From contig CM055188.1 in NCBI GenBank assembly GCA_029224185.1, forward strand, positions 17,706,497 through 17,770,496: a stretch of 64,000 nt of DNA, written 5' to 3'. The first letter of the stretch is position 1, and each line of letters starts with the position of its first letter. Both the position numbers and the translations under genes were made by a program. This DNA comes from Karalla daura (lineage: Eukaryota > Chordata > Actinopteri > Chaetodontiformes > Leiognathidae). Of the stretch, positions 25,490 through 37,100 are shown piece after piece. The notes beneath the pieces were generated by a model that saw only the letters and a list, made by a program, of their open reading frames with translations, had not been told where the DNA came from and made no database searches.

Positions 25490-26630
25490 AGTGGCCTTCT
25501 CACTTTACCAGTTATTTTAACCCCTTCAATCAAATTTGATATATCTGCACTACACCCTAATAAAAACCTATGTCAGCAATCAAGGGTTTTTTTGTTTGTT
25601 TTTTTTAACCCCTGATGACTTAAAGCGACATCAGTGCTTCTCACTCATGTTCTTGTGTAATTTAAGTATCTTTCTGTCACTGTTGAAGGGAGGCTCAAGT
25701 TGTAGTAGTGAGTGGCAGCCAAGGTTACATCTGATGCACTCCTCCCGTGTCGTGCACAAACAACAGACATATTGAGATGCATTGTTTTCCTGAAAAGTTG
25801 TGAAATTAAACAGCAAATATATCGATGAAAGAATGAGACGTCCTGCAAGCCTAAAACCAAAATACCAAGGCATGTGAACTTCAGCTGAACTTGGAACATC
25901 ACATACATTCATCTTTACTGATGTGACGCTTTTGAGTGCATTCTACTTCAAATTCTTTGGTGTCATGTGCAATTATATGCAATAGGTGCATTTGAGCATT
26001 TTCCATCAAATACCCTGTCACACTTCTGAAGGATGAAGTTCCTGTTTGTTTTACTTGACTTGTTAATCTTACACTTTTAGCCACTAATTACATGTCAAGT
26101 GAAAACCTGCACATACACACTTACAAACTTTGGTACAAACAATGTTATGTAATAGATTCAACAGTTTTGTAATATGCAGTGTGTTTACCATACATACATA
26201 ACGACATAAACACATTGCATATTTAACCCATGTTTTGGAGGCGCTGTCTTTTTAGAGAATCAACTCGAGCATGAAAGATTTCATGTTAGGAATGTATGTA
26301 CAACTGTTGGGTGAGGAAGTATAGAGGTAAGAAGAAATTAACAATAAACACACTGTCATGTTTCTTTTAATCTTCATTTAATTTTATTGCATTAATTTTG
26401 CAAGCCAAATAGGCAAAAAAAACAGCTCAATCAGTCACTCACTGAGATTATTGTTAGAGATATAAAGATATTGTCTTCACTCTTTAATGCACAAAAGTCT
26501 AATTTTCTCTCACAAACACACCCACCTCTTACTTACTTACAACTTACTAACATAGTATGTAGCATAGTATGTGATACTGACACTGATTTCCAGTAAAGCA
26601 TTTTCATTGAGCGCTTGGGCAACACTTATG
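25490..26630. other. Noncoding stretch, no gene seen
   Basis: AT-rich sequence without a supported exon or named repeat. Confidence 0.5.
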
Positions 26631-26636
26631 CATTCT

Positions 26637-27145
26637 TTACAAAGCAGTTCCAGGACTTGACTGGTGCTGGTACTGGATCAGAGTGGATTTGACTGAGAAA
26701 ACAGGTAAGAACCAATTGCTTTTCCACCACTTGAAAGCCATAGCATCATGTCATTGTGTACCTCAGTTATGTCATCGCCAGTATGTCCTAGCAGACTCAG
26801 TCCAGAAAATCCAATGAGTATTTCTCCTCGTTCACCTGTTGCTGTTTGAAGCACTGTCCTGTCCTTTCTTTAGTATTTCTTTAGCTTCATTAGCTGCTGT
26901 TTCATTATATCTTTGGCTTCACTTGCATAACAATTAAACAAATTAACACTTATTTTTTTGTTGGTGTTAATAGCCATACCGTCAGCCTATGATGCAGCTG
27001 GTTCTTATTTCTGGCCCAGTAAATAAGTGTGCAATTCCGCTACCCAATTTTACAGAGCGAGAGAAATTCTTGTGGTGGTAGAAACAGAAAGAACTGTTCC
27101 ACACTAAGCACTAACCTGGAACCAGCACTAGCAAATGGAAAATGG
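26637..27145. mobile_element. Nonautonomous DNA transposon copy 1
   Basis: It shares two internal blocks with 58,060-58,625. The first is AGAACCA.TTGCTTTTCCAC..CTTG near 26,708. The second is TTAGCTGCTGTTTCAT near 26,889. The left end ACAAAGCAGTTCCA (about 26,638) matches the reverse complement of the right end of the other copy, as expected for terminal inverted repeats. The right end carries CTGGAACCAGCACTAG. No transposase is encoded. A hAT-like MITE is the likeliest class. Confidence 0.6.
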
Positions 27146-27149
27146 GCCC

Positions 27150-28181
27150 TGTTTCATGGTGGCAATTTTGGAAAATGTAATCAAATAGGCTACAATATAT
27201 TGCTGAGATAACTACAAAACAACAATGTCCTTCCTGTTTCCATTTATAAAAATCCTCAAATTGTGGAGAATGTAAGTTTAAAGGATTGCAAGCTGAAGAA
27301 AGAAACATCACATTTCAGCTTTGTCTGAACAGGAGACCACATGATGAGTTTACACTGCACAACAACAATGACAATGATATCTGAATATTATACCACAGGA
27401 CAAACATTTGTTTTATTTACCCTAAGAGCAAACACAGAAGTCCAGATCTGAGCTCTTATTTAACTTGATAATGCTGCTGAAGCTACGGCCAGTACTGTTT
27501 CCATGTTGATCCCAACCAATGTGCAATTTTGCCCATAGAATGGGCATAGAAAGAACAGTGCCAGCATTACAGTTCGTAGCTTTATTATCCCTCCTCCTTT
27601 CAGGTCATGTACCTTTGTCTGTGCTGGTAAAGCCGGCCAAGCCTTGCTGAGAGTTGCCAGCCTGCTGCGTTTGTTCTGCAAGGCTGGGATTTGCTTCTGC
27701 ACCTTCAGCCACTGCTAGCTGCAGGTTCCAGTATTGCTCTGTATTGCTTTGCAATGAACTTAACAGCCTCATCTGTACTCTTGTAGTACCAGAATTTCCA
27801 TGGTAGTGTGCCAGGTTGTTTAGAAGATGAAACATGAATGATTCCTGTGAGAATATTGAGTCATTGAAAGAGCAAATTGTAGGAACCAGCAGAGTGAAAA
27901 ATAAAAATAGGCACATGGCATACAACATATGGCAACCTGTTAAACCAACCTGATAGGGAAGAGTCTAGTAGAAATTTATGAGATAGAGTCCCATAGACTA
28001 AGTTAGAATAAGTCATTTTCTACGGATCTTGCTGCTTTGATTTCAATGAAATTTTACCGGTCTCTAAAACATAACGTTAACCTGGATGTACATTCACAGA
28101 AGAGGAAGACTTTTTGTCTTGATATATATATTGACAAAAGCATTATGAGTTAAGTTACTATCAATCAATCTTATGTATCTG

Positions 28182-28224
<43 letters not shown>

Positions 28225-30950
28225 ATATATATATATTTCATGATAACATAATGATAGCACTCTTTCTTTTGATTTGTTTTTCTTTTTGATCTATTTTCCA
28301 TGTGTGACAGTTTGTCAGAAATGTTACTGGTGTGAGTAAAAAAATCAACAGAAAATATGTTATGAGAGCAAATATTCAGGTTTTCATGAATAAATGCACA
28401 CCAAAACAAGTCCCTGTGGCTACAGTGGCAGTTGCTGGAGGCTTGTTGCGTATGAACTGCTTAACGTAACATACACGCAACATGTCATCATAACCCCGAC
28501 CTCAACTGAAGTAAATAACCCACACGGTCTTCCTGTGTCCCAGTTTGCCCCTCTTTTCTGGGGTTGTCAGATCCTGATGCTAAAGATTGGAATCAGGTCA
28601 CTTGACTGCTATCTCCCCTCTACCATTAGAAAGATATCAGTTATATCTGAGTGCTGCTGACTGCACAGCTTCCCGGCTGCTTCACTCTACTCCTCACACA
28701 CAGGCACACACACACACACACATACGCGCACGCACTTATGCATGCACGCATGTGTGCACGCACATACACACGCATGCACGCATGCACACACGCACACACG
28801 CACACAAACTAAACACATCAAACCAGGCATGTCTGGGATAATATCCAACAAATATTTAAATATTAAGTAGATTCTGAGGTGATGGACTGCACCAGCAAGT
28901 AGAACAATGAGCTTTAATGCCTGTTGTTTCAGTCTCCATGACAATGTAAAATCTGCATTCGAAGGCTGGATTCAAACTGTTTTGAAAGCTGTCAAGTTGT
29001 AATGTGCTTTCAAATCATAATTTAGAAAGCATCTCTGAGGTGTGGCCTAGATGCCTCTGCCGAATGCAATACACCCATGTTTCTTCTCTATCCCAACACT
29101 GCAGTGGCTAATTTCACTGATTGACACTGATTATATTAGAACATTATTGTGTTATCTCCACAAAATGACCCTCATAAAGAGTTTGTTGTGTCACAGAACT
29201 GGTTCAGACTACGGAAATAGACTGAGAAACACTGGACCAAAGAGGGAAGTAGGCCTTCAGCCACTGCTATGAGAAGGTTTTGGGTCAGTGTTTCCAGCAG
29301 CATGGGACACTCAAACAGACTTTTAAGTAGTACATAACTTTTTTAAAATTAATATTCAAGGAATTTTGTTCTGAAAACTAATGACCAACATCAGTTTTGA
29401 TCAAGTAAGGAAAGTTTGCAGAAGCACCAGTGGTATGTTTGGATTTAGGATCATGGTGTTTCTTTCTGCTGCCTTTACTCATTCTTTTTGATGATACATT
29501 CAGCACTGGCATTTGTTGTCATATTCATACTGATATTATCATACCTACACAATAATGTATAAAAAAATGTGCAATGTGCTGAGTAAAATATAAGTAGTCA
29601 AAAAAAGTAATTGATTTTTTTTTGCATATTCATATATAACATGTAATACAATTTCAAACCCATCATGGTAATCACTTAACTGTAAAAGGGTTTATCTGAT
29701 GCTTGAATTCCACATTTTTGTAGTATGAATCATTGCATTACATTGCAATCTTGGAAGTGGTTAATGTACCCGTACAGTACCTTTTCTTGTCAGCAGTTTA
29801 CCTGCCTCCAGAGTGAGTCTTCATTAGTCTTTATTTTCAATTGTTGTGTCAAAAAGTGATTGCATTGTTTTGGCAAATTCCTAGACATGAGCAATACACC
29901 TGGACAGATAAGTAATTTTACATAAAATATCAGCAGTTTGCTTCTGGAGACAGTGTATACACACATCACATGAATCTAGAATAGTTTTCAAGAGGTACAA
30001 TGACAATCTGAAAAAAGGAATCAAGCTGAAGCTTCATGGATATGGTGATACACAAGGTTGTTAAGTGAAAAAGTAAAAAAAAATCTCACAGAAGGTATAA
30101 GCACTTAATGTGTCTAAACAGTGAAATTTAGCATTTGACATCAAAACTATTTGTATGGCTTTACTGCAGCTCTCTACCCCTGGAGCGGCGTGAACCTGTA
30201 GCCTAAATATGGGATGTACCAATGCTTGAGGCGGGGGTTTCCTCACATGCTGACACCGTCTGAGATAAACACCAATAGTGCAAAAACCTCAAACGATTAC
30301 TCTGCTTAGCTGACACATTATCACAGTGATAGCACAGATCTGCTTATGAGTGCATTTAGACAGATTGAGGTATCTTCACCAAAATGCAACATGGCAAAGT
30401 GACAAACAACACACACATATACACAGAGCTGACATATAACAAACCGCACTGCGGGTTGTTGAATTAGGCCTATCGCAACAACCGTTTTTGTGTGCATGTC
30501 AAAATTTTACAGATGCTTGGGTCCGATAAGACAAGTTCGCATTATTTCTGAGAAGCAATTGCACCGCAACACCCTATTTTCCGACACCTCATCCGCTTAA
30601 TACGGCAAACGAGCACAGCGGAAGCATGCCGAGCCGAAGGCGCAAATACTACCCTATTGAGATACAGAGACCACAATGACCCGATTGGGCCGATAACTAT
30701 GCATACAATATTCGACAGAAATTCTCTGGAGGACAGGGGCGCCTTGAGTGTCTCCAAGCACAACTCAGCTACGAGCTCAAAAACTTACATAGAGGGGTAC
30801 ACCTGGATTGGGTCAGATTCTACAGAACACGTTAACTTCCTCCTTGGCTTAATTTTCCCTCAATCCATCTTACCACTGTGGCTTTGGCCCATGTCGCAGG
30901 CTACAGTTTGCCCTCTGCTGATGGAAAGCAAATAACAAGCAACATGAAAA
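27150..30950. other. Noncoding stretch with simple repeats, no gene seen
   Basis: AT-rich DNA containing an AT/GTATAT repeat at about 28,180-28,235 and an impure (CA)n/(CGCA)n tract at about 28,697-28,806. Open frames are short and unrecognised. Confidence 0.5.
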
Positions 30951-30959
30951 GGGCCTACT

Positions 30960-31400
30960 CTCTGTCCACTGACTCACACATATGAGCACAAACACTCTCG
31001 CACACTCACACACACACACAAAAAAACACACGCAGCAGTACACGAGATAACAAGGCCTCTGCGGGGGCGAGGATGGAAGGGTTGAGGGGAGGTGGAGGGG
31101 TGGATTCGGGGAGTTGAGGGTCGAGGAGGGGTGGGGGAGTATGGCACTGCCCCACACAAAGGCAGCCCTGAAATAGCCCCCTCGCACAATGAGACCTGCC
31201 ACTCTGTCTATGAGATAATGTCTAATTGAAAACACTGCAGCCATTGTGCTCCTGTCACCGGCTCTATTGTCCAGATAGCCCTCTCCCCCCCACCTCTCTT
31301 TTTCCATTGACGCGGCGCGATTGTTCCTCACCATTGTGGCAACCCCACTCTCTCTCTCTTTCTCTGTCTCTCTATCTCCCCCTCTCCCTGTATTGTTATA
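30960..31400. promoter_or_regulatory. Candidate enhancer with clustered SOX-type motifs
   Basis: A GC-rich, non-repetitive segment with eight HMG-box core words in 182 bases: ACAAAGG 31,156, ACAATG 31,186, CATTGT 31,242, CTATTGTCC 31,264, CATTGA 31,305, ATTGTT 31,320 and CATTGT 31,332, plus an ATTGAA at 31,225. A minus-strand 154-codon frame (30,870-31,334) overlaps it but resembles no protein. It ends in a CT-rich tract (31,348-31,390). Regulatory role is inferred. Confidence 0.45.
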
Positions 31401-32850
31401 ATTTCATTACTTATTTGTTTTTTGTTCTGCTTCTCCTTTCACTCCCCTGCAGACCTTTTGTTCACCATATTTAGGCACTTCATTGGGATCTGCTGCCAAT
31501 GTGTGTGTTTGTGTGTGTGTGTCTGAGCATGTTTGTGTGAGCAGGTGTCAGTTTCAAGAGGAGATAAAAACAGGAAGCAAGATAAAATAGTTCTCTGAGA
31601 TGAAATAAAGCCCCTGCAGGCATCACAGAGGGGGAGACTGGTTTTATCCATGTGTAGTTCTTGATTCTGGTAATAGGAAACATGTCCCTTGTGTTTCGTC
31701 TTCCTCTGAAACAAGCAGCAATGAGGACAACAGGCATTGTCCTGAGTGAATTACACTGTGCAGAAACAGCCCTTTGTTGACATTGCTGCAGCCTGCCCAT
31801 CTCCAGAAAGGATGGACACCCTATTACCTAATGACATAGATACAGTATCTGGCAGAGACAGGAGATATCCAGATCCAGAACTATTGGAGTGTGTACAAGA
31901 ACTGAAAAAACACCAAATGCCTGTGGCACATATGCCTTTCAAAAGCAAGCCTGTTGCTATATGCAAGTGAATCTCTTGTGCTTCATATTCCAGCTTCTTT
32001 TCATATGGTACTTAACAGATTAAATACAAAAGGAGCTTAATCACTTTTGTTCTCTGAATGTGACTAACAACTAACTTTTCTTTTGATTTTGTAATCAAAT
32101 CTTTTCATGCATGTAGGACATTTGCATACAATACATCCAGAAAAGTATCTTTCCCATATTAGAAAAACCAACTAGCATCAAGTGTCATAGCATCAAATAT
32201 AACAACTTTATGTTGAGATTTAAGATATCTAACCTTATTCTTTTTTTCAGTTCACTAATGCATCAATCAAACAAAATTGACAAAATTCTCCATGTTCATG
32301 GTCCCCAGAGGACAATTTCATCTGGTTGTGATGGTCCTTCAACATCATTCTGGGTAGTGGTTGGGTGAAATGTAGGAACAGTTAGGCAATAGGATGGAGT
32401 TTAATTCATGTTCTCAGAATAAATTCTCATCCTTTTCGCTATGGGTTGTTTTGATTGATAATTAAAATCTTGATAAATGTCATACACATATTCAGTTATG
32501 GCTTTAGTTTAACATGCTAAATAAACATGATGAACATGATAAAAATTCCTGATAGACATCTTTATGTTTGTATTGTCATCATGAAGGACTTAATATTCTG
32601 ACATAAGTCTCTTGTACACAGCAAGTAACATCTTGTTAACTATTTGTTAGCTATTTGTTCCAGTTTCATTAGGATTCTTGACAAAGGTGCAAATCTTTTT
32701 TTTTTTCCTGAAAAACAAGCCCCAACAGTTCCAGGTAAAAGTATGCAAAACTCAAGCTGGGCTACTATTGCCTCTGTACGGGATGGATGAACAGATTTGC
32801 TTGTGCTATTAGGTAGCCTATTGCTCTTAATACGGCCAATGCCTTTAACA
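31400..32850. other. Noncoding stretch, no gene seen
   Basis: The 74-codon frame at 31,746-31,970 has a somewhat protein-like composition (PSPERMDTLLPND). It matches nothing I recognise and lacks convincing splice signals. The rest is AT-rich. Confidence 0.45.
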
Positions 32851-33270
32851 GCACACACATCTCCTATGGCAATTTGTCCACTCTGAATGAAACATTTGAT
32901 GTTGACAGACAGCAGCTAAGATAGATTGTTCTGCGCCTCCTGTGCTTGCAAGTGAAATGCAATTTATGGCAACTCATTTAGCTGCTGTTGTGCACTAACA
33001 ATTCAGGCCACAAATGTCATGATGATTGAAAGAATTGCTCTGAACAATGATAATTATCCCCTCTGTTGAACTTCTTCACTGTCAGCAAATCAATCAATGC
33101 ACTTCAAAGGTGTACTGGATATGTGAGCATTTCACCCTGTGGGGTGGCTAAAAAAAGCTGGATCCTGACATGACTGAGCTTTGACAGACAATATCAATAA
33201 ACTGCAGCAGTAAAATGAAGATTAACTGCAGGACTGCCATCATTTGGTTTCACACTGGATTACACTTTTG
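32850..33270. promoter_or_regulatory. Candidate noncoding regulatory block
   Basis: A non-repetitive segment with SOX-type words ATTGTT (32,925), AACAAT (32,997), AACAAT (33,043) and ACAAT (33,188), and homeodomain-type TGATAATTATC next to the third. No coding potential. Predicted element only. Confidence 0.35.
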
Positions 33271-34533
33271 GTTAACGGCATGTTTCTGAATGATTCAACA
33301 GTCGATAATTAAATACACAAATCCTTCCTGTTATTCCATCTATTTCTGATAAAAACAAAGTTGATGAAATTCAATTGGGAAGGTTTGCAGAATGTGTGTC
33401 ACAATTTGTTAAAGAGGAATTTAAAACACTGTGCTATCTCTTTTAGTTACACAGTACCTTATTAAGTACATTAACAGATAATTAGAGAAGAGAGTGTTGG
33501 TAAAAGTGTTATTTGTAATATTACTTGCCAACAGGCAAGGAATATTAGGATAACTATGTTGAGGTTATGAAATTATTCTTGTCAGGTGTTGTATTATACA
33601 ATAGTTAATTGTTGTCATTAGATACTGAGATGTACCAGACACTTTGTGAATGCACATGTAGTGTTGATTTCTGACAGTGTGGGGAGATTTTTGCTGGGTA
33701 GGACCCAGTTTATGACCAGGTTGATTGCACAGTGAGAATCATAGTCCAATCAGAGTCAACATTGTATTTGAAGTTTGCAAATATAAAGAATTTGATCTTT
33801 TTCTGCCTTTCTTAAGTGAAACGCAGTTATCGCCATTAACAGACAGAAAAAAGCTTTAAAAACACAATGATTTAACATCGTATTGAAGATTCAATGAGTT
33901 AACTACAGATCTTGTCACTCTTTTCTGATTTGTTTTGACTTTGCCTGAACTGTACACTTGTGATCCCTATGTTAAGCAGATTGGCTGCACCAGCCAAACT
34001 GTAAATGTTGAAGTAAGTGAATTTTGTCCTCACTTCTCATGAATAGATCTGTTGTTGTGTAGATACTTTTGACTTCTCAACCAGTGATACAGCATATCTT
34101 TAATTCAAACACAAAAAAGTCTCATATGTGTCATACTGAACTGGTTGTCATCATACTGTATGTATAACTTGGGAAATGCAAGTTTCTGTATAAGTCAAAA
34201 TAGTCACACAATTCACAGCTGCTTGGCACAAATAGCTCAAACATGTAACAGCAGATTGAAGCAGCTGGTGGGCGCACCAGCACAGTATTACATATCGACG
34301 CTAACATTTACACCTCTATTGACAGGAATCAGAAACATCTGTCAGATATTTCAGCCTTACATAGCTTGCGCTCTGGTATGAAGTTGACAACTCAAAAGCA
34401 AGATATAGACAAAGAAAGCAAGAGCAGGGACAACAAGTAGTCCATGAAGCTGCGGTGAAATGCAGTGTGGCAGAAGTAGTAAAGTTACATCAGAGGTTTT
34501 AATTTGATGAGTGGTGCATGTGTGCGTATACGA

Positions 34534-34578
<45 letters not shown>

Positions 34579-36600
34579 TGTGTGTATATGAGTTTATGCG
34601 TGTGTAGACAGGAAGGTGACAGGGACAAGGCCCATTGCTGATTTCAGTGAGGATTAACAGGGGGACTGGGGGCGCCATGATTTAAGAGACACACGCAGTA
34701 AAAGTGGATGGATCGAAATAAAATGTGTACAAAATGACTAAATGGAAACTTAATCTGTGACACAAACTTAAGTTTCAACCATTATGAGAAACAGCTAATC
34801 AACAGTGCAAGTGACAAGACGAACTCCTATCCTACAAGATAACTATTTTGTGATATGAAAATTGAAAATGGATAAGTGTATGTCCTTGTGATTCATAGTA
34901 TTCAATGGTAATTCAGATAATTCTGTGGTCTTGCCTTTCTGCCAAGAGAAATTCATTACATATAGGTAAAATTAATTGAATAGAACAAGAGGGAAAAAAT
35001 CATTTAACAGAGGATGAAATAACCTCTGCCCCCACTATTCAATGCACTCTTCACCATTCACTTGTAAAGAGCAAGAACATTCCCTCTCACTTTATGTGAT
35101 ACAAAAATAAATGTGTGCGTTAACATTAAAAATCTGTAGCTAATGAAAATGTACGAAAACATACCACTGACAATCACATAATAGACCATAGGAAATCTTT
35201 TACTGTCTGGAGAATTAAATAGAGAAAAAAATCACTTAAATCATAATGCTGAGCAAAAGTTCTGAATTTGAAGCAGTCTCTACTATTGAACTGACAAATT
35301 GAGAAGTTGAAATGATAAGATCTTGAGATTCTGTAATACTGGTTCTAATAGTGAATGGGAAAAGAGGTGTGAGCACACTGTGCCTGTCCAATTTCTCTGT
35401 GACTTAGGGCTATATCCTGGTTAACAGCTTGAACTTCTTTATGCAAATAATATTTCCATAGGTATAATTCAAACTGAACCATATCTGAATTTTGTGTGAG
35501 GGCAATATTTCCCTTTAAGTCGGCTTTCCTATTTCTTACAGGATGTGCTAAAGATGAGTGGGGACGAAAAAAGCAACAGAAGGATGCAACAGGCATAATA
35601 CAAGTAAAAATAGTGAAAATCATAAAAGTGACATGAATCTCCTTTTTATTATCTTGAGGATTTGGACCAAGTCTCTTCCAGTGTATTCATGAAGCACATA
35701 AAAAGGAGTCATTAGAAAATTTTTACATTATCCAAACCATTTCCAGATGTGAAAATGAAGGTAGTCATAGAATCTATTACACAAACATCAGGCCTTCAGT
35801 TCCCCAAAGATTTCATATAAAGTTTAGTTTCTAACCTTTTAAATCTCCAGGGGCCAAGTTACAAAGGCACTGGCCTCTTAAATCTTTGTACAATGTGAGT
35901 ACTATTGGGATGATTTTTGGTACAATGGAGCAGAGGACAAATATTTCCCTTCTCAGACATTTTTGTACACTAGCTTAGAGCGGTTGACTTGAAGCCACAG
36001 GGATGGAGATTGAATTTTGACCCCTACGTCTCAAGATTTCCTGGGCAAGACACCTACTAGCACAACTACTCTAGTGCTATAACTGCTGTGTGTGTGGACA
36101 ACTCAACTGTTCACAATGTGCACAATTAAAATAAATGATTTTCTTTGCCAACAGGGGTCAATAAAACAGCTGAAGACAGTGCATTGGAAATTAGGATGGA
36201 TAATTTGATCAATTAAATAATTTAACGCATAATTTCTTCATTCTAGAAGACAGTTTCACAAGACTAACTACATGTGGAATATGTCTCACACAGATACATG
36301 ACAGTTGTGTTGTATTGGATGTTTGGGATGAAACAGGGGTGTTTTACACCCCTCCTCAAGGTAAATGTTTGCTCCTATGGTCGCAAACACTTCTTATCAC
36401 TGACAGTCATGTACTCTTCTTTTAATTCAAAATCTCAGCCTAAAGCTGCTGAAAAGCAATACAATCACTATGAGCAATTAATTGATTGTTGGGATTACTA
36501 TTGACTACCTTTTCTATTCATGAACAATAAGAATGATCTAAAAATCATCTTTTTAGATTTAAAGGACTGTGTCAAACAGCACACTAAACCTCTCAGTGAG
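33270..36600. other. Noncoding stretch, no gene seen
   Basis: AT-rich, with a (TG)n tract at about 34,534-34,575 and a short GC-richer piece after it (34,610-34,690). No gene supported. Confidence 0.5.
35975..36180 (+). repeat. Degenerate tRNA-like SINE fragment
   Basis: Contains TAGCTTAGAGCGGTTGA (A-box-like) and CCTGGGCAAGACACCTACTA, followed by a TGTGTGTG-rich stretch. This is the order seen in a common fish short interspersed repeat carrying the words TTGGGCAAGACACT. The copy is decayed and its ends are vague. Confidence 0.4.
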
Positions 36601-36639
36601 GTCATTACACCACAGCTTAATATATTCCACTGGAAAATT

Positions 36640-36788
36640 TGCAAAATGAAGTGGCTGGAGGAATATTAACATGCTGTGCAACATGTAAACATTTAAGGAA
36701 GTGTGAAAACATGTTTGGAATAATATTTGCCTGGCATGGGAGCAGTGAGATGGTCAGAGATATTGCTGTTGCTTTCCTCCTCCTCCAG

Positions 36789-36820
<32 letters not shown>

Positions 36821-37100
36821 ACCCGTGCCTCTGCTCACTGACCCCTGCCAGTTGTGGAGCAGTTTTGGCCAACATGTTCATCAGATCCCTAGTGTTACGG
36901 CCAAACAACCTCACAATGAAAAATGCCTCCACATTTCCTCGGCTTCACAAACACTGTTTGAAACAAAAAGCCCTTATCGGACCTGCGTATTATTCACCGT
37001 GTTAATTGGAGGGAAAATAAATGTATTGTGCATCTTGACGGCGCTGTTAAAACAAGATAAGAACCACATGAACAGGTCTGAGGTAGTAGCTATTGAATGA
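36640..37100. promoter_or_regulatory. Candidate regulatory block split by a poly-C tract
   Basis: Non-repetitive flanks surround the C-run. To its right are ACAATG-type words (about 36,913), GAAACAAAAAG (about 36,960), TTAATTGG (about 37,003) and a GATA-RUNX pair, AGATAAGAACCACA (about 37,055-37,068). Open frames through it encode a polyproline run caused by the C-tract and are not genes. Confidence 0.35.
36789..36820. repeat. Homopolymer (C)32
   Basis: Thirty-two consecutive C residues. The G-rich complement could form G-quadruplex structures. Homopolymers of this length are error-prone in sequencing, so the count may be inexact. Confidence 0.9.

Noticed and set aside
37079..37089. TGAGGTAGTAG, identical to the let-7 5' end
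   Set aside because: The rest of the mature sequence does not match, and no complementary CTATACAA/CTACTGCC-type arm lies nearby to form a precursor hairpin.
36639..37100. 153-codon plus-strand frame with a polyproline run
   Set aside because: The proline run comes from the poly-C tract. The flanks resemble no protein, and similar frames exist on the minus strand.
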